DNA of 64,000 nt from Streptomyces sp. NRRL S-1022 (GTDB lineage Bacteria; Actinomycetota; Actinomycetes; Streptomycetales; Streptomycetaceae), in contig NZ_JOIU01000008.1 of NCBI RefSeq assembly GCF_000720135.1, forward strand, positions 248,001 through 312,000, read 5' to 3'. Made by a program: the position numbers and the translations under genes. How positions within the stretch are numbered: position 1 is the stretch's first letter; every line of letters begins with the position of its first letter. Positions 24,605 to 33,425 of this stretch are shown in pieces. The notes under the pieces were generated by a model. That model did no database searches. It was not told the DNA's origin and saw only the letters and a program-made list of their open reading frames with translations.

Positions 24605-25462
24605 TCAATCCGCGTACAGTTTCGCCATATCCGCGATGAATTGCCGGGAAGCTTCCACATTGAGGGACTGTGCCCGCAGGTGCTCGTACATCACGGCGTA
24701 CTTCTGCACGTCCTGCGCCTTCTCCAGGTACAGGTCGCTGGTGACGCCCTCCAGGTACACCACGCTGGAGTCGGCCGCGTCGGCGAACTCCAGGATCGCG
24801 TACTGACCGTTGAGCCCGGGGTGCGCGCCCACCTCGAACGGCAGCACCTGCACGGTGACGTGCGGCAGCTGGGACATCTCGATCAGGTGCTCCAGCTGTT
24901 CCCGCATCACCGGCTTGCTGCCCACGAGCCGGCGCAGGGCCGCCTCGTCCAGCACCACCCAGAGCCGGAGCGGGTTGCTCTCGGCGGTGATACGTTCCTG
25001 TCGGCGCATCCGGACCTGGACGCGCTTCTCGATCTCGGCCGTCGACGTCTCCGGCAACGCGCCCTGCACCAGGGCCTCGGCATAGGCGCGGGTCTGCAAC
25101 AGACCGGTCACCAGCTGGGGTTCGTACACCCGCAGCGACTCCGCGTCCGTCTCCAGCCCGATGTACACGCTGTACGGGATGTCCCCGAAGGTGTGCCACC
25201 ACCCCTGCTGTCTGGAGTCCCGGGCCATCTCCATCAGGGAGTCGACGATCCGCTGGTCCTCGACCTCGTACACCCCGCACAGGTCGCGCACATCGCGCTG
25301 GCTGATGCTCCTGCGGCCGTTCTCCAGCCTGCTGATCTTCGACTGCGACACCAGCAGCCGCTCCGCCACCTCTTCGGCCGTCATGCCCTTGAGCTCGCGC
25401 AGCCTGCGCAGCTCCTGGCCCAGCCGGCGCCGCCGGACGGTGGGATTGACATTGGACGCCAC
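24605..25462 (-). CDS. XRE-family HTH regulator with DUF5753 domain
   Basis: GTG 25462 with GGAGG about ten bases upstream; 285 residues. The N-terminal HTH reads LRRLRELKGMTAEEVAERLL, VSQSKISRLENGRRSISQRD. The rest is DUF5753: QLVTGLLQTRAYAEALVQGA, VDEAALRR-type VVLDEAALRRLVGSKPVMRE, VTVQVLPFEVGAHPGLNGQY, VVYLEG. Likely binds DNA and is modulated by the adjacent DUF397 protein. Probably the Scr1-type member of the pair. Confidence 0.85.
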   Translation of the reverse strand: MASNVNPTVRRRRLGQELRRLRELKGMTAEEVAERLLVSQSKISRLENGRRSISQRDVRDLCGVYEVEDQRIVDSLMEMARDSRQQGWWHTFGDIPYSVYIGLETDAESLRVYEPQLVTGLLQTRAYAEALVQGALPETSTAEIEKRVQVRMRRQERITAESNPLRLWVVLDEAALRRLVGSKPVMREQLEHLIEMSQLPHVTVQVLPFEVGAHPGLNGQYAILEFADAADSSVVYLEGVTSDLYLEKAQDVQKYAVMYEHLRAQSLNVEASRQFIADMAKLYAD

Positions 25463-25597
25463 GGGACGTGCACCTCCGGCTGCCTGCCTGTACTTGACAC
25501 TTTGCGTATCTGCTGTTGAGCAGACTGCCACCAAGGTGCTTTCTACCGCTGGGAAACGAGGGATATGCGGCGCCGCCTCGAACTCGTGGACGCAGTC

Positions 25598-25638
25598 GAG
25601 CGGGGCGGCGAGACCACGAAGGTCTCGCCGCCCCGCTC
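25598..25638 (-). terminator. Terminator of the GPP34 gene
   Basis: A perfect 18-bp stem (GAGCGGGGCGGCGAGACC with its complement) around ACGAA, about 47 bases past the GPP34 stop. Confidence 0.7.
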
Positions 25639-25684
25639 GGACCAGCGGCTCCCGAACCGGGTCTGTGGGGGCCGGGACGGCGGA

Positions 25685-26440
25685 TCAGTGGGCCACGGCG
25701 CGCGCCATGGACCCGCGGTGCGGCTGCATCGGAACCCCGCGTGCGGGTTCCGGCGCGGGCCTGGCGCCGGGCGCGGCCGGGCGGCCGCCCGCGGCCGGGC
25801 CCCGGCGCGGCTGGGCGGCCGCACCGTTCTGCACGTCCATCACGGCGTGGGCGACCAGCCCGCCCATGGGGTCGTGCCGGATCAGGTCCCGCAGCCGGGA
25901 CCGGGACGAGCGCCCCTCGTTCCCCGGGTACAGGTGCTTGCCGAGCCCGACGGCGTGCGCCAGGGCGGCGAGCGCCGCGGTCCGCGGGTCCGGCGGTACG
26001 CCGGTGCGGATCGCGGAGTCCAGCCGGGCACGGATCTCCCGGCTGATGTCGTTGTCCGTCGCCTGATAGCGAGTCGTCGGCAACACCCCGCACATCTGGC
26101 CCGCTACGGCGGCGACCATGCCGCACCGCTCCAGATGCGACAGGTAGGTCTGGCGCAGCCCGAGTCGGGGCCCGCCGATCCAATGGACGGCACGCACGGG
26201 AGCGCCACGCCTTCGCAGCAACTCCAATGCGCAGTCCAGAGTCGGATCTCCTGTCGGCCGTGGTACCACCACGGCGATACGATCCCCGTCTGGGGCTATC
26301 CGTCCGGCCAGCGCCAGCTCCACTAGCTGTGCACCGGCCAGACCGAGGTCGAGCGACTGCGGCTGTGCAGTGGTACCCGTGGCCGGGTCCAGTGCCAGCA
26401 GCAGAAGCTCCTCCGGAAGTGTTCTGCGGCTCCTGCCCAT
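25685..26440 (-). CDS. GPP34 (GOLPH3/VPS74-like) family protein
   Basis: ATG 26440, 251 residues. It opens with the family signature RTLPEELLLLALDPATGTTA, LDLGLAGAQLVELALAGRIA, then YLSHLERCGMVAAV and a helical core to about residue 185. The tail is P/A/R-rich low complexity. In eukaryotes the family binds PI4P in the Golgi; in Actinobacteria it is common and of unknown function, possibly membrane-lipid binding. Confidence 0.75.
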   Translation of the reverse strand: MGRSRRTLPEELLLLALDPATGTTAQPQSLDLGLAGAQLVELALAGRIAPDGDRIAVVVPRPTGDPTLDCALELLRRRGAPVRAVHWIGGPRLGLRQTYLSHLERCGMVAAVAGQMCGVLPTTRYQATDNDISREIRARLDSAIRTGVPPDPRTAALAALAHAVGLGKHLYPGNEGRSSRSRLRDLIRHDPMGGLVAHAVMDVQNGAAAQPRRGPAAGGRPAAPGARPAPEPARGVPMQPHRGSMARAVAH

Positions 26441-26636
26441 CCATGCCTCCCCGCGTGGATGAATGACAGGGTGACCCCTCTCACATTGGTCTGTCGAGGG
26501 TGCGTGACCGGTTCGTGAGGGAACCGGCAGGTATGTCGTTCTCGTCTACCGCAGGGGCCAAGCCCTCACACAGGACACTGGTACATGGTTCGGACAGAGC
26601 GCGCGGGTTGAGCGCGCGGCGCATGAGGAGGCATCG

Positions 26637-29549
26637 GTGGCGGGCGAGTCCCCCGACAGGTCGAAGCAGCGCGAGTCGTCGGCGGAACCGACGTCGGGGA
26701 GCGCGGATTCGGTTCCCGAGGCGCGTGATCCGCGTCTGGCCGTGTCCCGCGAAAAGGATTCCTCGGGCGCGGGCGGGGACACGGCGACGAAGATCCTGAC
26801 GGTACGGCCCGACACCGCCCTGCACGAGGCGGTGTCTTCCTGGGTACGCGCCCCTCACCCCGACACGACTGCAAAGTCCTCCACCTCGGACACCGACCCT
26901 GAGGGGTCGTCTGAGGCGGGTCGCGGGGCGGGCGTTCCGTCAGGGACGAAGGACGCGGAAACGGAGGACTCGTCTGCCGCCGGGGTGGAGGCAGAGGGGT
27001 CGTCCGACGCGCGGGCCGAGGCCGAGGCCGAGGGTTCGCCTTCCGCGAAGGCGAAGACCGAGGGCTCCACGGCCGGGTCCGAGGCAGCGTCCGGCACGCA
27101 GCCGCAAGCGGACACCGACGCCGACGCGAACGCGAAGGCCGAGTCCGGGAACAGCGGGACCGGATCGAACGCCGGGACTGCGGACGGCAAGGCTGCCGCG
27201 GGCGGCAAGACCGGCGCTACGGCCAAGCCCAAGGCGGCCGGCAGGGCCGGCAGGGCAAGCGCGACTGACGGCAAGGCTGCCGCAGGCGACAAGACCGGTG
27301 CCGAGGCCGACACGGCCCGCAAGGCAGGCACGGCTGACGGCAAGGCTGCCGCGGGCGGCAAGACCCTCGCGGGCAGCAAGGCCGAGGCAGGCGCCAAGTC
27401 CGAGGCGGACTCCGAGGCCGGCGCGGGCGATGAGGCCGGCACTGGCGGCGAGGATGTCGCGGCGGGCAAGACTCCCGCCGGGGCCGGCGCGGGCGCCAAG
27501 CGTGCCGCCGGCGGCAAGGCCCTGCCGGGCGGCAAGACCGGTGCCGGGGCCAAGGCCGACGCGGCCGGAAAGGCAAGCGCGGCTGACGGCAAGGCTGCCG
27601 CCGACGACAAGGCCCTGCCGGGCGGCCAGACGGCCCCGGGAGCCAAGGCTGTCGTGGACAGCAAGGCCGACGCCGGAGTCAAGGGCGACGCCGGGGTCGA
27701 GGCCGACGCGGGTGCCGAGGCCGACGCGGGTGCCAAGGCCGACGCGGGCAGCAAGGCCGACGCGGGCAGCAAGGCCGGTGCCGGGGTCAAGGGTGGCGCA
27801 GCCGAGGCGGTCGAGGACGGGTCCGAGGACGCCGATGGCGGGGACGCCCCTCAGGGGCCACCCGCGGACGACGACGAGAGCCGCACGGGTGGTGCGGGTG
27901 GGAACACGGACGCCGACGGCGAAGCCGAGGCGGAAGGCGACGCGCCGCAGACGACCCGCGACGCCGAGGCGGAAGGCGACGCGTCCGACGCGATAGAGCC
28001 CCCCGTCGATCAGCCGACCGCTGTGTTCAAGGCGCCCCGGCCCAAGAAGCCCGAGGTCGACCAGCCGACGACCATGCTGAAGCTCGGCGGCAAGCCGAAC
28101 GCGCCCGAGTCCGACGCCGAGCGCACCAGCAAGTTCGTCGCGCTCAGGGACGACCTCCGCAAGCCGCCCGCCACCCCCGAACCGGCGACCACCCCCAAGC
28201 CGGCCGCTCCCGACGCCACCACCCCCGTCCCCCAGGTCGGACCCGAGCGCACCACCCAGCAGCCGCTCCCGCCCAAGCCCCCGCTGGACCTGCTGGCGGA
28301 GCTGACGAACACGCCGCCGCCCCCGGAGACCCCGGTCCGCACGCTGGTGCGGAGGGTCAAGATCTGGACCCCCCTGGTCGCGCTCCTGGCGGTCGTCTTC
28401 GCTGTCGTCCAGGCCGTGCGCCCCCTGCCGGCCCCCACCCTCGCGCTCACCGGCGAGGAGACCTACACGTTCGACGGCGGCCGCACGACCCTGCCGTGGC
28501 CCGGCGAGGGCCAGGGCTGGATCGACGCGGACGGCATCGGCACGATGGGCCACTTCGGCAAGCAGACCCCGGTCGCGATCGGCTCGGTCGCCAAGACGAT
28601 GACCGCGTACATCATCCTCAAGCACCACCCGCTGAAGCCGGGGCAGGAGGGTCCGAAGATCGAGGTGGACGCGAAGGCGGAGAAGGAGGGCGGCTACGAC
28701 AAGGCGGGCGAGTCCACCCTCAACACCGTCAAGGCCGGCGACCACCTCACCGAGAAGCAGGCCCTGTCGGCCGTCCTGATCCCCTCCGCGAACAACATCG
28801 CCCGGCTGCTCGCGCGCTGGGACGTGGGTTCGGAGACGGCGTTCGTGAAGGAGATGAACGCCACCGCCAGGGAACTGGGGATGACGCACACGAGGTACAC
28901 CGACCCCTCGGGCCTGAAGGAGACCACCGTCTCCACGGCCGAGGACCAGGTGAAGCTGGGCCGCGCGTTCGTGAAGGTGCCGGCTCTGGTCTCGATCAGC
29001 AGCGCGGCCAGCTGGACGGACCCCTCCGGCCACTTCTGGCCGAACTACAACGAGCTGCCGTACCGCATCGGCGCGATCGGCATCAAGACCGGCTCCACCA
29101 CCGCGGCCGGCGGCAACCTGCTCTTCGCCTCGCGCAAGCAGGTCGGCGGCCGGACGGTCACCCTGGTCGGCGCGATCCTCGGCCAGCACAAGCCGAAGAT
29201 CCTGGAGACGGTCAACGCGGTCAGCAAGACCGCGCTGCTCGCCGCCCAGGACGCGCTGACCTCGTCGAAGATCCTGAAGAAGGGCGCCGTGGTCGGCTAT
29301 GTGGACGACCGGCTCGGCGGTCACACCCCGGTCGTGGTCACGCGGGACGTCACGGCGGCCGGCTGGGCCGGCATGAAGGTGCGGCTGTCCTTCACCCGGG
29401 GGACCGTGCCGCACACCGCGAAGGCCGGCACCCGGGTCGGCACGCTCACCGTGGGTGACGGCACCTCCGGTGCGGTGAAGGTTCCGGTGGCCCTCCAGAA
29501 GGATCTGGCCGAGCCCGGTTTCGGCGCCAAGCTCACCCGGCTGGGCTGA
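26637..29549 (+). CDS. D-alanyl-D-alanine carboxypeptidase (peptidase S11) with very long repetitive N-terminal region
   Basis: GTG 26637 after GAGGAGG; 970 residues. Residues about 1-570 are low-complexity A/G/K/E/D sequence with many copies of ADGKAAAGGKT-like units. One membrane segment lies at about 575-595 (WTPLVALLAVVFAVVQAV), so the repeats are cytoplasmic. The extracellular S11 domain has S650-V-A-K, S717-A-N and K817-T-G, all catalytic motifs intact. DD-carboxypeptidases trim the terminal D-Ala of peptidoglycan stems; I recall the S. coelicolor gene at this locus (SCO4439) being linked to spore wall maturation. The long cytoplasmic tail is far beyond the family norm. Confidence 0.9.
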   Translation: MAGESPDRSKQRESSAEPTSGSADSVPEARDPRLAVSREKDSSGAGGDTATKILTVRPDTALHEAVSSWVRAPHPDTTAKSSTSDTDPEGSSEAGRGAGVPSGTKDAETEDSSAAGVEAEGSSDARAEAEAEGSPSAKAKTEGSTAGSEAASGTQPQADTDADANAKAESGNSGTGSNAGTADGKAAAGGKTGATAKPKAAGRAGRASATDGKAAAGDKTGAEADTARKAGTADGKAAAGGKTLAGSKAEAGAKSEADSEAGAGDEAGTGGEDVAAGKTPAGAGAGAKRAAGGKALPGGKTGAGAKADAAGKASAADGKAAADDKALPGGQTAPGAKAVVDSKADAGVKGDAGVEADAGAEADAGAKADAGSKADAGSKAGAGVKGGAAEAVEDGSEDADGGDAPQGPPADDDESRTGGAGGNTDADGEAEAEGDAPQTTRDAEAEGDASDAIEPPVDQPTAVFKAPRPKKPEVDQPTTMLKLGGKPNAPESDAERTSKFVALRDDLRKPPATPEPATTPKPAAPDATTPVPQVGPERTTQQPLPPKPPLDLLAELTNTPPPPETPVRTLVRRVKIWTPLVALLAVVFAVVQAVRPLPAPTLALTGEETYTFDGGRTTLPWPGEGQGWIDADGIGTMGHFGKQTPVAIGSVAKTMTAYIILKHHPLKPGQEGPKIEVDAKAEKEGGYDKAGESTLNTVKAGDHLTEKQALSAVLIPSANNIARLLARWDVGSETAFVKEMNATARELGMTHTRYTDPSGLKETTVSTAEDQVKLGRAFVKVPALVSISSAASWTDPSGHFWPNYNELPYRIGAIGIKTGSTTAAGGNLLFASRKQVGGRTVTLVGAILGQHKPKILETVNAVSKTALLAAQDALTSSKILKKGAVVGYVDDRLGGHTPVVVTRDVTAAGWAGMKVRLSFTRGTVPHTAKAGTRVGTLTVGDGTSGAVKVPVALQKDLAEPGFGAKLTRLG
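27170..27810 (+). repeat. In-frame degenerate repeats in the carboxypeptidase gene
   Basis: Imperfect units such as GACGGCAAGGCTGCCGCG and GGCAAGACCG recur many times, encoding ADGKAAAGGKT-like and ADAGAKADAG-like motifs. Length variation between strains is likely. Confidence 0.75.
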
Positions 29550-29575
29550 CCGCCCCGCCTCCGGCCCGCCGCGCA

Positions 29576-29617
29576 CCCCGCCCCGGGGAGCCCCCGCCCG
29601 GGGGCCCCGGGGCGGGG
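29576..29617 (+). terminator. Terminator of the carboxypeptidase gene
   Basis: CCCCGCCCCGGGG pairs with CCCCGGGGCGGGG around a GC-rich loop, 27 bases past the stop. Confidence 0.65.
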
Positions 29618-29746
29618 TGCGTGCTAGCGTCACGAATCGGGGCAGGTCGCCGGTTCCGTGACAGGGCCGTGGACCGGACGGTAAGCGGCCGGACCACCGA
29701 GGGACGCGGCCGAGAAGAGAAGACGGGACACGGGGAGTGCCTTCAG

Positions 29747-31579
29747 GTGGCCACAGCGGAGCCGACACGCGCCGACAACGCAGATCCGGACCCGGGAGCG
29801 GGCTCGCGAATACGCCTGCCCGCGACTGACGCGGACAGCCGTGCTCCGGCGGCACGCCCCGGGGCCCGCACGCGTCTGCTCACCGCGCTGGAGCCCCTCC
29901 GGCAGCGGATGCTCCGGCATCCCGTGCTGTCGGTCACGGTGCTCGCCGGTGTGCTGCACATCATCTGGTTCTTCACGTTCGCGAACAGCGGCGGCGACCT
30001 CGCGGCGCAGGACGCCTGGGCGGAGTTCGTCGGCCGGCACCCGGACTCGGCGTACAACCTCGCCTGGTACGGGGGCATGCACCCGGTGTCGTACAGCGTG
30101 GTGTCGCCGTACCTGATGTCGGTCCTCGGTGTCCGGACGACGATGATGATCGCCGGGACGGTGTCGGCGGGCCTGCTGACGCTGGTCCTGATCCGCAGCC
30201 GGGCGGTGAGGAACCCGCTGTGGGCCTCGCTCGGCGGGGTCGCCGCGTTCCTGGCCAACGCGATCTCCGGGCGGGTGACCTTCGGGCTCGGCACGATGTT
30301 CGCGCTCGGCGCGGTCGCGGCGGTGTTCTGCTGGCCGTACCGGTGGCGGTACAAACGCTGGGCGAAGGCCCTGGCCGCCGCCCCGCTGGCCGCCCTCGCC
30401 ACGATGGCCTCGCCGGTCGCGGGGCTGTTCGTGGGCCTGGTGGCGGTCGCGCTGTTCCTGCAGAAACGGCGGCCGGGCGCGTGGGCTCTGGGTCTGGCGC
30501 CGACGGCGGTGGTCGCGGTGTCGGCCTGGCTGTTCCCGTTCTCCGGCACCCAGCCGATGGGTTTCGGCTCGGTGGTCATGCCGCTGCTGTACGGACTGTT
30601 CTGCCTGTACCTGGCGCCGAAGGAGTGGGTGACGGTCCGGCTGACGGCCGCCGTCTACAGCCTCGCGGTCGTCCTGGTGTGGCTGATCAGCTCGCAGATC
30701 GGGTCCAACATCTCGCGGCTGCCGATGATGTTCGCGGGTGCGGCGCTGGTCGCGGTCCTGCCGTACACGGTGCCGAAGACCCGCAAGTGGTACGTGGCCG
30801 TGCTGGCCCTGCTCGGCTTCGCCGGCTGGATCGGCTTCAAGTCGGTGGACGACATCATCCACACCACCCCGGCCGCGTCCTGGGCCCGTGAGCTGGCGCC
30901 GCTGATCAACCAGCTGCAGAAGCAGGGCGCGGAGCAGGGCAGGGTCGAGGTGGTCCCGGCCCGCTCCCACCGGGAGGCCTCGGCGCTGGCGCCGGACTTC
31001 AACCTGGCCCGCGGCTGGAACCGGCAGGCCGACATGGAACGCAATCCGCTCTTCTACGACGACACGCTCAACTCGGCGAACTACCACGAGTGGCTCCAGC
31101 GGTGGGCCGTGCACTACGTGGTGCTGCCCAAGGACGACCCGGACGGGGACGGTGGCGAGCGGGAGCGGGCGCTGCTGCAGCGCGGGATGCCGTATCTGAA
31201 GCAGGTCTGGGGCGACGCCAACTGGCAGCTGTTCAAGGTGACCGATCCGGCGCCGATGGCCGAGCCGAACGCGGTGGTGGACCGGGCCGAGCAGGGCGAG
31301 ATGATCCTGCGGGTGCGCAAGCCGGGCCGGATCCTGATCCGGATCCCGTACTCGCCCTGGCTGAGCGTCGTCGACGAGCGCGGCGACAAGGTGAAGCCGC
31401 CGCAGCCGTCCGGCACGCCGAAGTCGTACCGCAACGTCGACGGGTGTCTGACGCAGACACCGGAGGACGCGGACGGGGACCGCTGGACGGTGCTGCTGGC
31501 GCCGAAGGCCGGGACGTACCGGTTGGCCGCGCCGTACCAGCTGCCGCGCGGTACTCCGTGCCCCGACGGGCTGAAGTGA
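29747..31579 (+). CDS. Integral membrane protein with C-terminal soluble domain, unknown
   Basis: GTG 29747 with GGGGAG upstream; 610 residues. After a polar N-terminus there are about ten membrane segments between residues 60 and 370 (for example VLSVTVLAGVLHIIWFFTFA). A soluble domain of about 230 residues follows (PDFNLARGWNRQADMERNPL, HYVVLPKDDPDGDG). The topology resembles glycosyltransferase-C-like or other wall-related membrane proteins of Streptomyces. The start follows the carboxypeptidase gene by 197 bases with a terminator between. No specific function can be given. Confidence 0.65.
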   Translation: MATAEPTRADNADPDPGAGSRIRLPATDADSRAPAARPGARTRLLTALEPLRQRMLRHPVLSVTVLAGVLHIIWFFTFANSGGDLAAQDAWAEFVGRHPDSAYNLAWYGGMHPVSYSVVSPYLMSVLGVRTTMMIAGTVSAGLLTLVLIRSRAVRNPLWASLGGVAAFLANAISGRVTFGLGTMFALGAVAAVFCWPYRWRYKRWAKALAAAPLAALATMASPVAGLFVGLVAVALFLQKRRPGAWALGLAPTAVVAVSAWLFPFSGTQPMGFGSVVMPLLYGLFCLYLAPKEWVTVRLTAAVYSLAVVLVWLISSQIGSNISRLPMMFAGAALVAVLPYTVPKTRKWYVAVLALLGFAGWIGFKSVDDIIHTTPAASWARELAPLINQLQKQGAEQGRVEVVPARSHREASALAPDFNLARGWNRQADMERNPLFYDDTLNSANYHEWLQRWAVHYVVLPKDDPDGDGGERERALLQRGMPYLKQVWGDANWQLFKVTDPAPMAEPNAVVDRAEQGEMILRVRKPGRILIRIPYSPWLSVVDERGDKVKPPQPSGTPKSYRNVDGCLTQTPEDADGDRWTVLLAPKAGTYRLAAPYQLPRGTPCPDGLK

Positions 31580-31589
31580 GGGTCCGCGC

Positions 31590-32429
31590 TCAGCGCAGCT
31601 CGGCCACGTAACGGTCCGTGCCCGGCACCGTCGGGATGAACGGGGCCGCGAGTTCCACCCGGCCCAGACCGGACTCGGCCACCTGATCGTCCAGGCCCCG
31701 GAAGTGCTCCTCCCAGCACTCCCGGGGGTCCCGTTCCAGGAACCACAGCAGGGTCAGCCGGGTGTCCACGCCCTCGACCTGCTTGACGTAGGTCATGCGG
31801 TCGCCCGGCAGCGGGGTCGGCCGGAACACGGTGACCAGGGCGGACGGGGAGCCGGTGAGGCGGCGCGGGAGGTGGCGGTCGCGCAGCCACCGGAGCAGTT
31901 CGGCGCGCTGTCCGGGCGAGTCGGTGTCGACGACCTCCAGCACCAGGCCGGCGTAGGGGTGGTCGAGGGCGTGCACGTCCCGGGGCCCGGCGGCGCCGTC
32001 CCGGTACACCGTCGTCTCGTGGTCGTGGAAGGCGGTGAGGACGTGGGTGCGGTCGTGGTAGACGCGGGCGTCCCGGTTGAGGCGCCTGTTGATGGCGACC
32101 GTCCACTTCATGTGGTCGTCGTAGCGGCCGGCGGTGATCCAGTAGGTGCAGAGGTAGCAGCCGGCGGTGACCGGCCGGGCGACCGCCGACTTCTCCGGGT
32201 AGCGCAGGAACTGGAGCTCCCGGGTCGCCACCCAGCGGCGGCCCGCGTGCATCCAGGGCATGGCCATCGCGCCGGCGTAGTAGTGGTCGTCCTCGTACCA
32301 GCGGTTGTAGGCGTACTCGTGGCCGGGGTGCGGTTCGACCAGGGTGATCAGGGCGTGGCCGGGGCGGACGCCGTACGGGCCGACGGCGGCCAGTTCGGCG
32401 TACCGCTCGCTGCGGGTGTCGTCGCTCAT
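31590..32429 (-). CDS. Conserved protein of unknown function linked to the CTGAC-palindrome regulon
   Basis: ATG 32429, 279 residues, soluble. It contains two similar-looking halves, each with a strand-helix pattern as in dimeric alpha/beta-barrel (EthD/antibiotic-monooxygenase-like) proteins: HALITLVEPHPGHEYAYNRW with YEDDHYYAGAMAMPWMHAGR, and AGLVLEVVDTDSPGQRAELL. The fold reading is inference. It is divergent from the SDR gene, with the palindrome at 32461 between them, so both are probably part of the catabolic regulon. Confidence 0.6.
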   Translation of the reverse strand: MSDDTRSERYAELAAVGPYGVRPGHALITLVEPHPGHEYAYNRWYEDDHYYAGAMAMPWMHAGRRWVATRELQFLRYPEKSAVARPVTAGCYLCTYWITAGRYDDHMKWTVAINRRLNRDARVYHDRTHVLTAFHDHETTVYRDGAAGPRDVHALDHPYAGLVLEVVDTDSPGQRAELLRWLRDRHLPRRLTGSPSALVTVFRPTPLPGDRMTYVKQVEGVDTRLTLLWFLERDPRECWEEHFRGLDDQVAESGLGRVELAAPFIPTVPGTDRYVAELR

Positions 32430-32460
32430 GCGGTTCCCCTTTCCTGCGGTCGCCCATACT

Positions 32461-32475
32461 CTGACGCCCCGTCAG
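32461..32475. promoter_or_regulatory. Operator-like palindrome, site 1 (CTGACGCCCCGTCAG)
   Basis: Arms CTGAC and GTCAG separated by five bases, midway between divergent starts at 32429 and 32503. Same element as at 47186, 47250, 50212, 58022 and 58049. Confidence 0.7.
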
Positions 32476-32502
32476 GTGAAGCGCCATACCGAAGGAGGGG
32501 CC

Positions 32503-33291
32503 ATGTCCCTGCTCGCGGGCAAGACCGTCGTCGTCTCGGGCGTCGGGGCCGGGCTCGGTCACCAGGTCGCGGCGGCCGTCGTACGGGACGGCGGGAACGC
32601 CGTGCTCGGGGCGCGCACGGAGGCGAACCTGGCCCGGAGTGCGGCCGGGATCGATCCGGACGGCTCGCGCACGGCGTTCCGGGCGGCCGACATCACCGAC
32701 GAGGGGCAGTGCGAGGCGCTGGCGGGACTGGCGCGGGAGCGGTTCGGCGGGATCGACGCGGTGGTGCACGTGGCCGCCTGGGACTCGTACTTCGGCGGGC
32801 TGGAGGACGCGGACTTCGCGACCTGGCGGGCGGTCGTCGACGTGAACCTGCTGGGGACGCTGCGGATGACCCGGGCCTGTCTGCCGGGGCTGCGGGCGCG
32901 CGGGGGCGGGTCGGTGGTGTTCATCGGCACGCAGTCGGCCGTGGCCGCGCCCTCGCAGGTGAGGCAGGCCGCGTACGCCGCGTCGAAGGGGGCGCTGACC
33001 AGTGCGATGTACTCGCTGGCGCGGGAGCTGGGGCCGGACCGGATCCGGGTCAACTCGGTGCTGCCCGGGTGGATGTGGGGGCCGCCGGTGCAGGCGTACG
33101 TCCGGTTCACCGCGCACACGGAGGGGGTGCCGGAGGACGAGGTGCTGGCGCGCCTGACCGAGCGGACGGCGCTGCCGGAGCTGGCCACCGACGGGGATGT
33201 GGCGGACGCGGTGGTGTTCCTCGCCTCGGACCGGGCGCGGGCCATCACCGGGCAGTCGCTGCTGGTCAACGCGGGTGAGCTGATGCGTTGA
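32503..33291 (+). CDS. Short-chain dehydrogenase/reductase (SDR)
   Basis: ATG 32503 after GAAGGAGGGG; 262 residues. The nucleotide loop is VVVSGVGAGLGHQVAAAVVR (Ser in place of the usual Thr). NLLGTLRMTR, FIGTQSA (catalytic Ser) and the catalytic YAASK are present, with VNSVLPGWMWGP after it. A classical NAD(P)-dependent alcohol/ketone oxidoreductase with no substrate implied by sequence. Shares operator site 1 with the divergent hypothetical gene. Confidence 0.85.
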   Translation: MSLLAGKTVVVSGVGAGLGHQVAAAVVRDGGNAVLGARTEANLARSAAGIDPDGSRTAFRAADITDEGQCEALAGLARERFGGIDAVVHVAAWDSYFGGLEDADFATWRAVVDVNLLGTLRMTRACLPGLRARGGGSVVFIGTQSAVAAPSQVRQAAYAASKGALTSAMYSLARELGPDRIRVNSVLPGWMWGPPVQAYVRFTAHTEGVPEDEVLARLTERTALPELATDGDVADAVVFLASDRARAITGQSLLVNAGELMR

Positions 33292-33315
33292 CGAGGGGTG
33301 GGGCCGATGTACGCG

Positions 33316-33333
33316 TGTTCATATGAGTGAACA
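33316..33333. promoter_or_regulatory. Inverted repeat TGTTCA-N6-TGAACA upstream of the symporter gene
   Basis: TGTTCATATGAGTGAACA lies 86 bases before the symporter start. The same half-site recurs in the longer inverted repeat at 33388-33425, which suggests a dimeric regulator. Confidence 0.45.
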
Positions 33334-33387
33334 GAGGTCAGTTAGCGGAACATTTTTACCGTGACTTGACCTTCCTCTTGCTTGTCG

Positions 33388-33425
33388 TGTTCATGTGCTC
33401 GCACCCACGATCGGGCACATGAACA
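33388..33425. promoter_or_regulatory. 11-bp inverted repeat covering the symporter start codon
   Basis: TGTTCATGTGC and GCACATGAACA are perfect complements with a 16-base loop. The right arm includes the ATG at 33419. As RNA it could hide the start; as DNA it extends the TGTTCA element seen at 33316. Confidence 0.5.
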
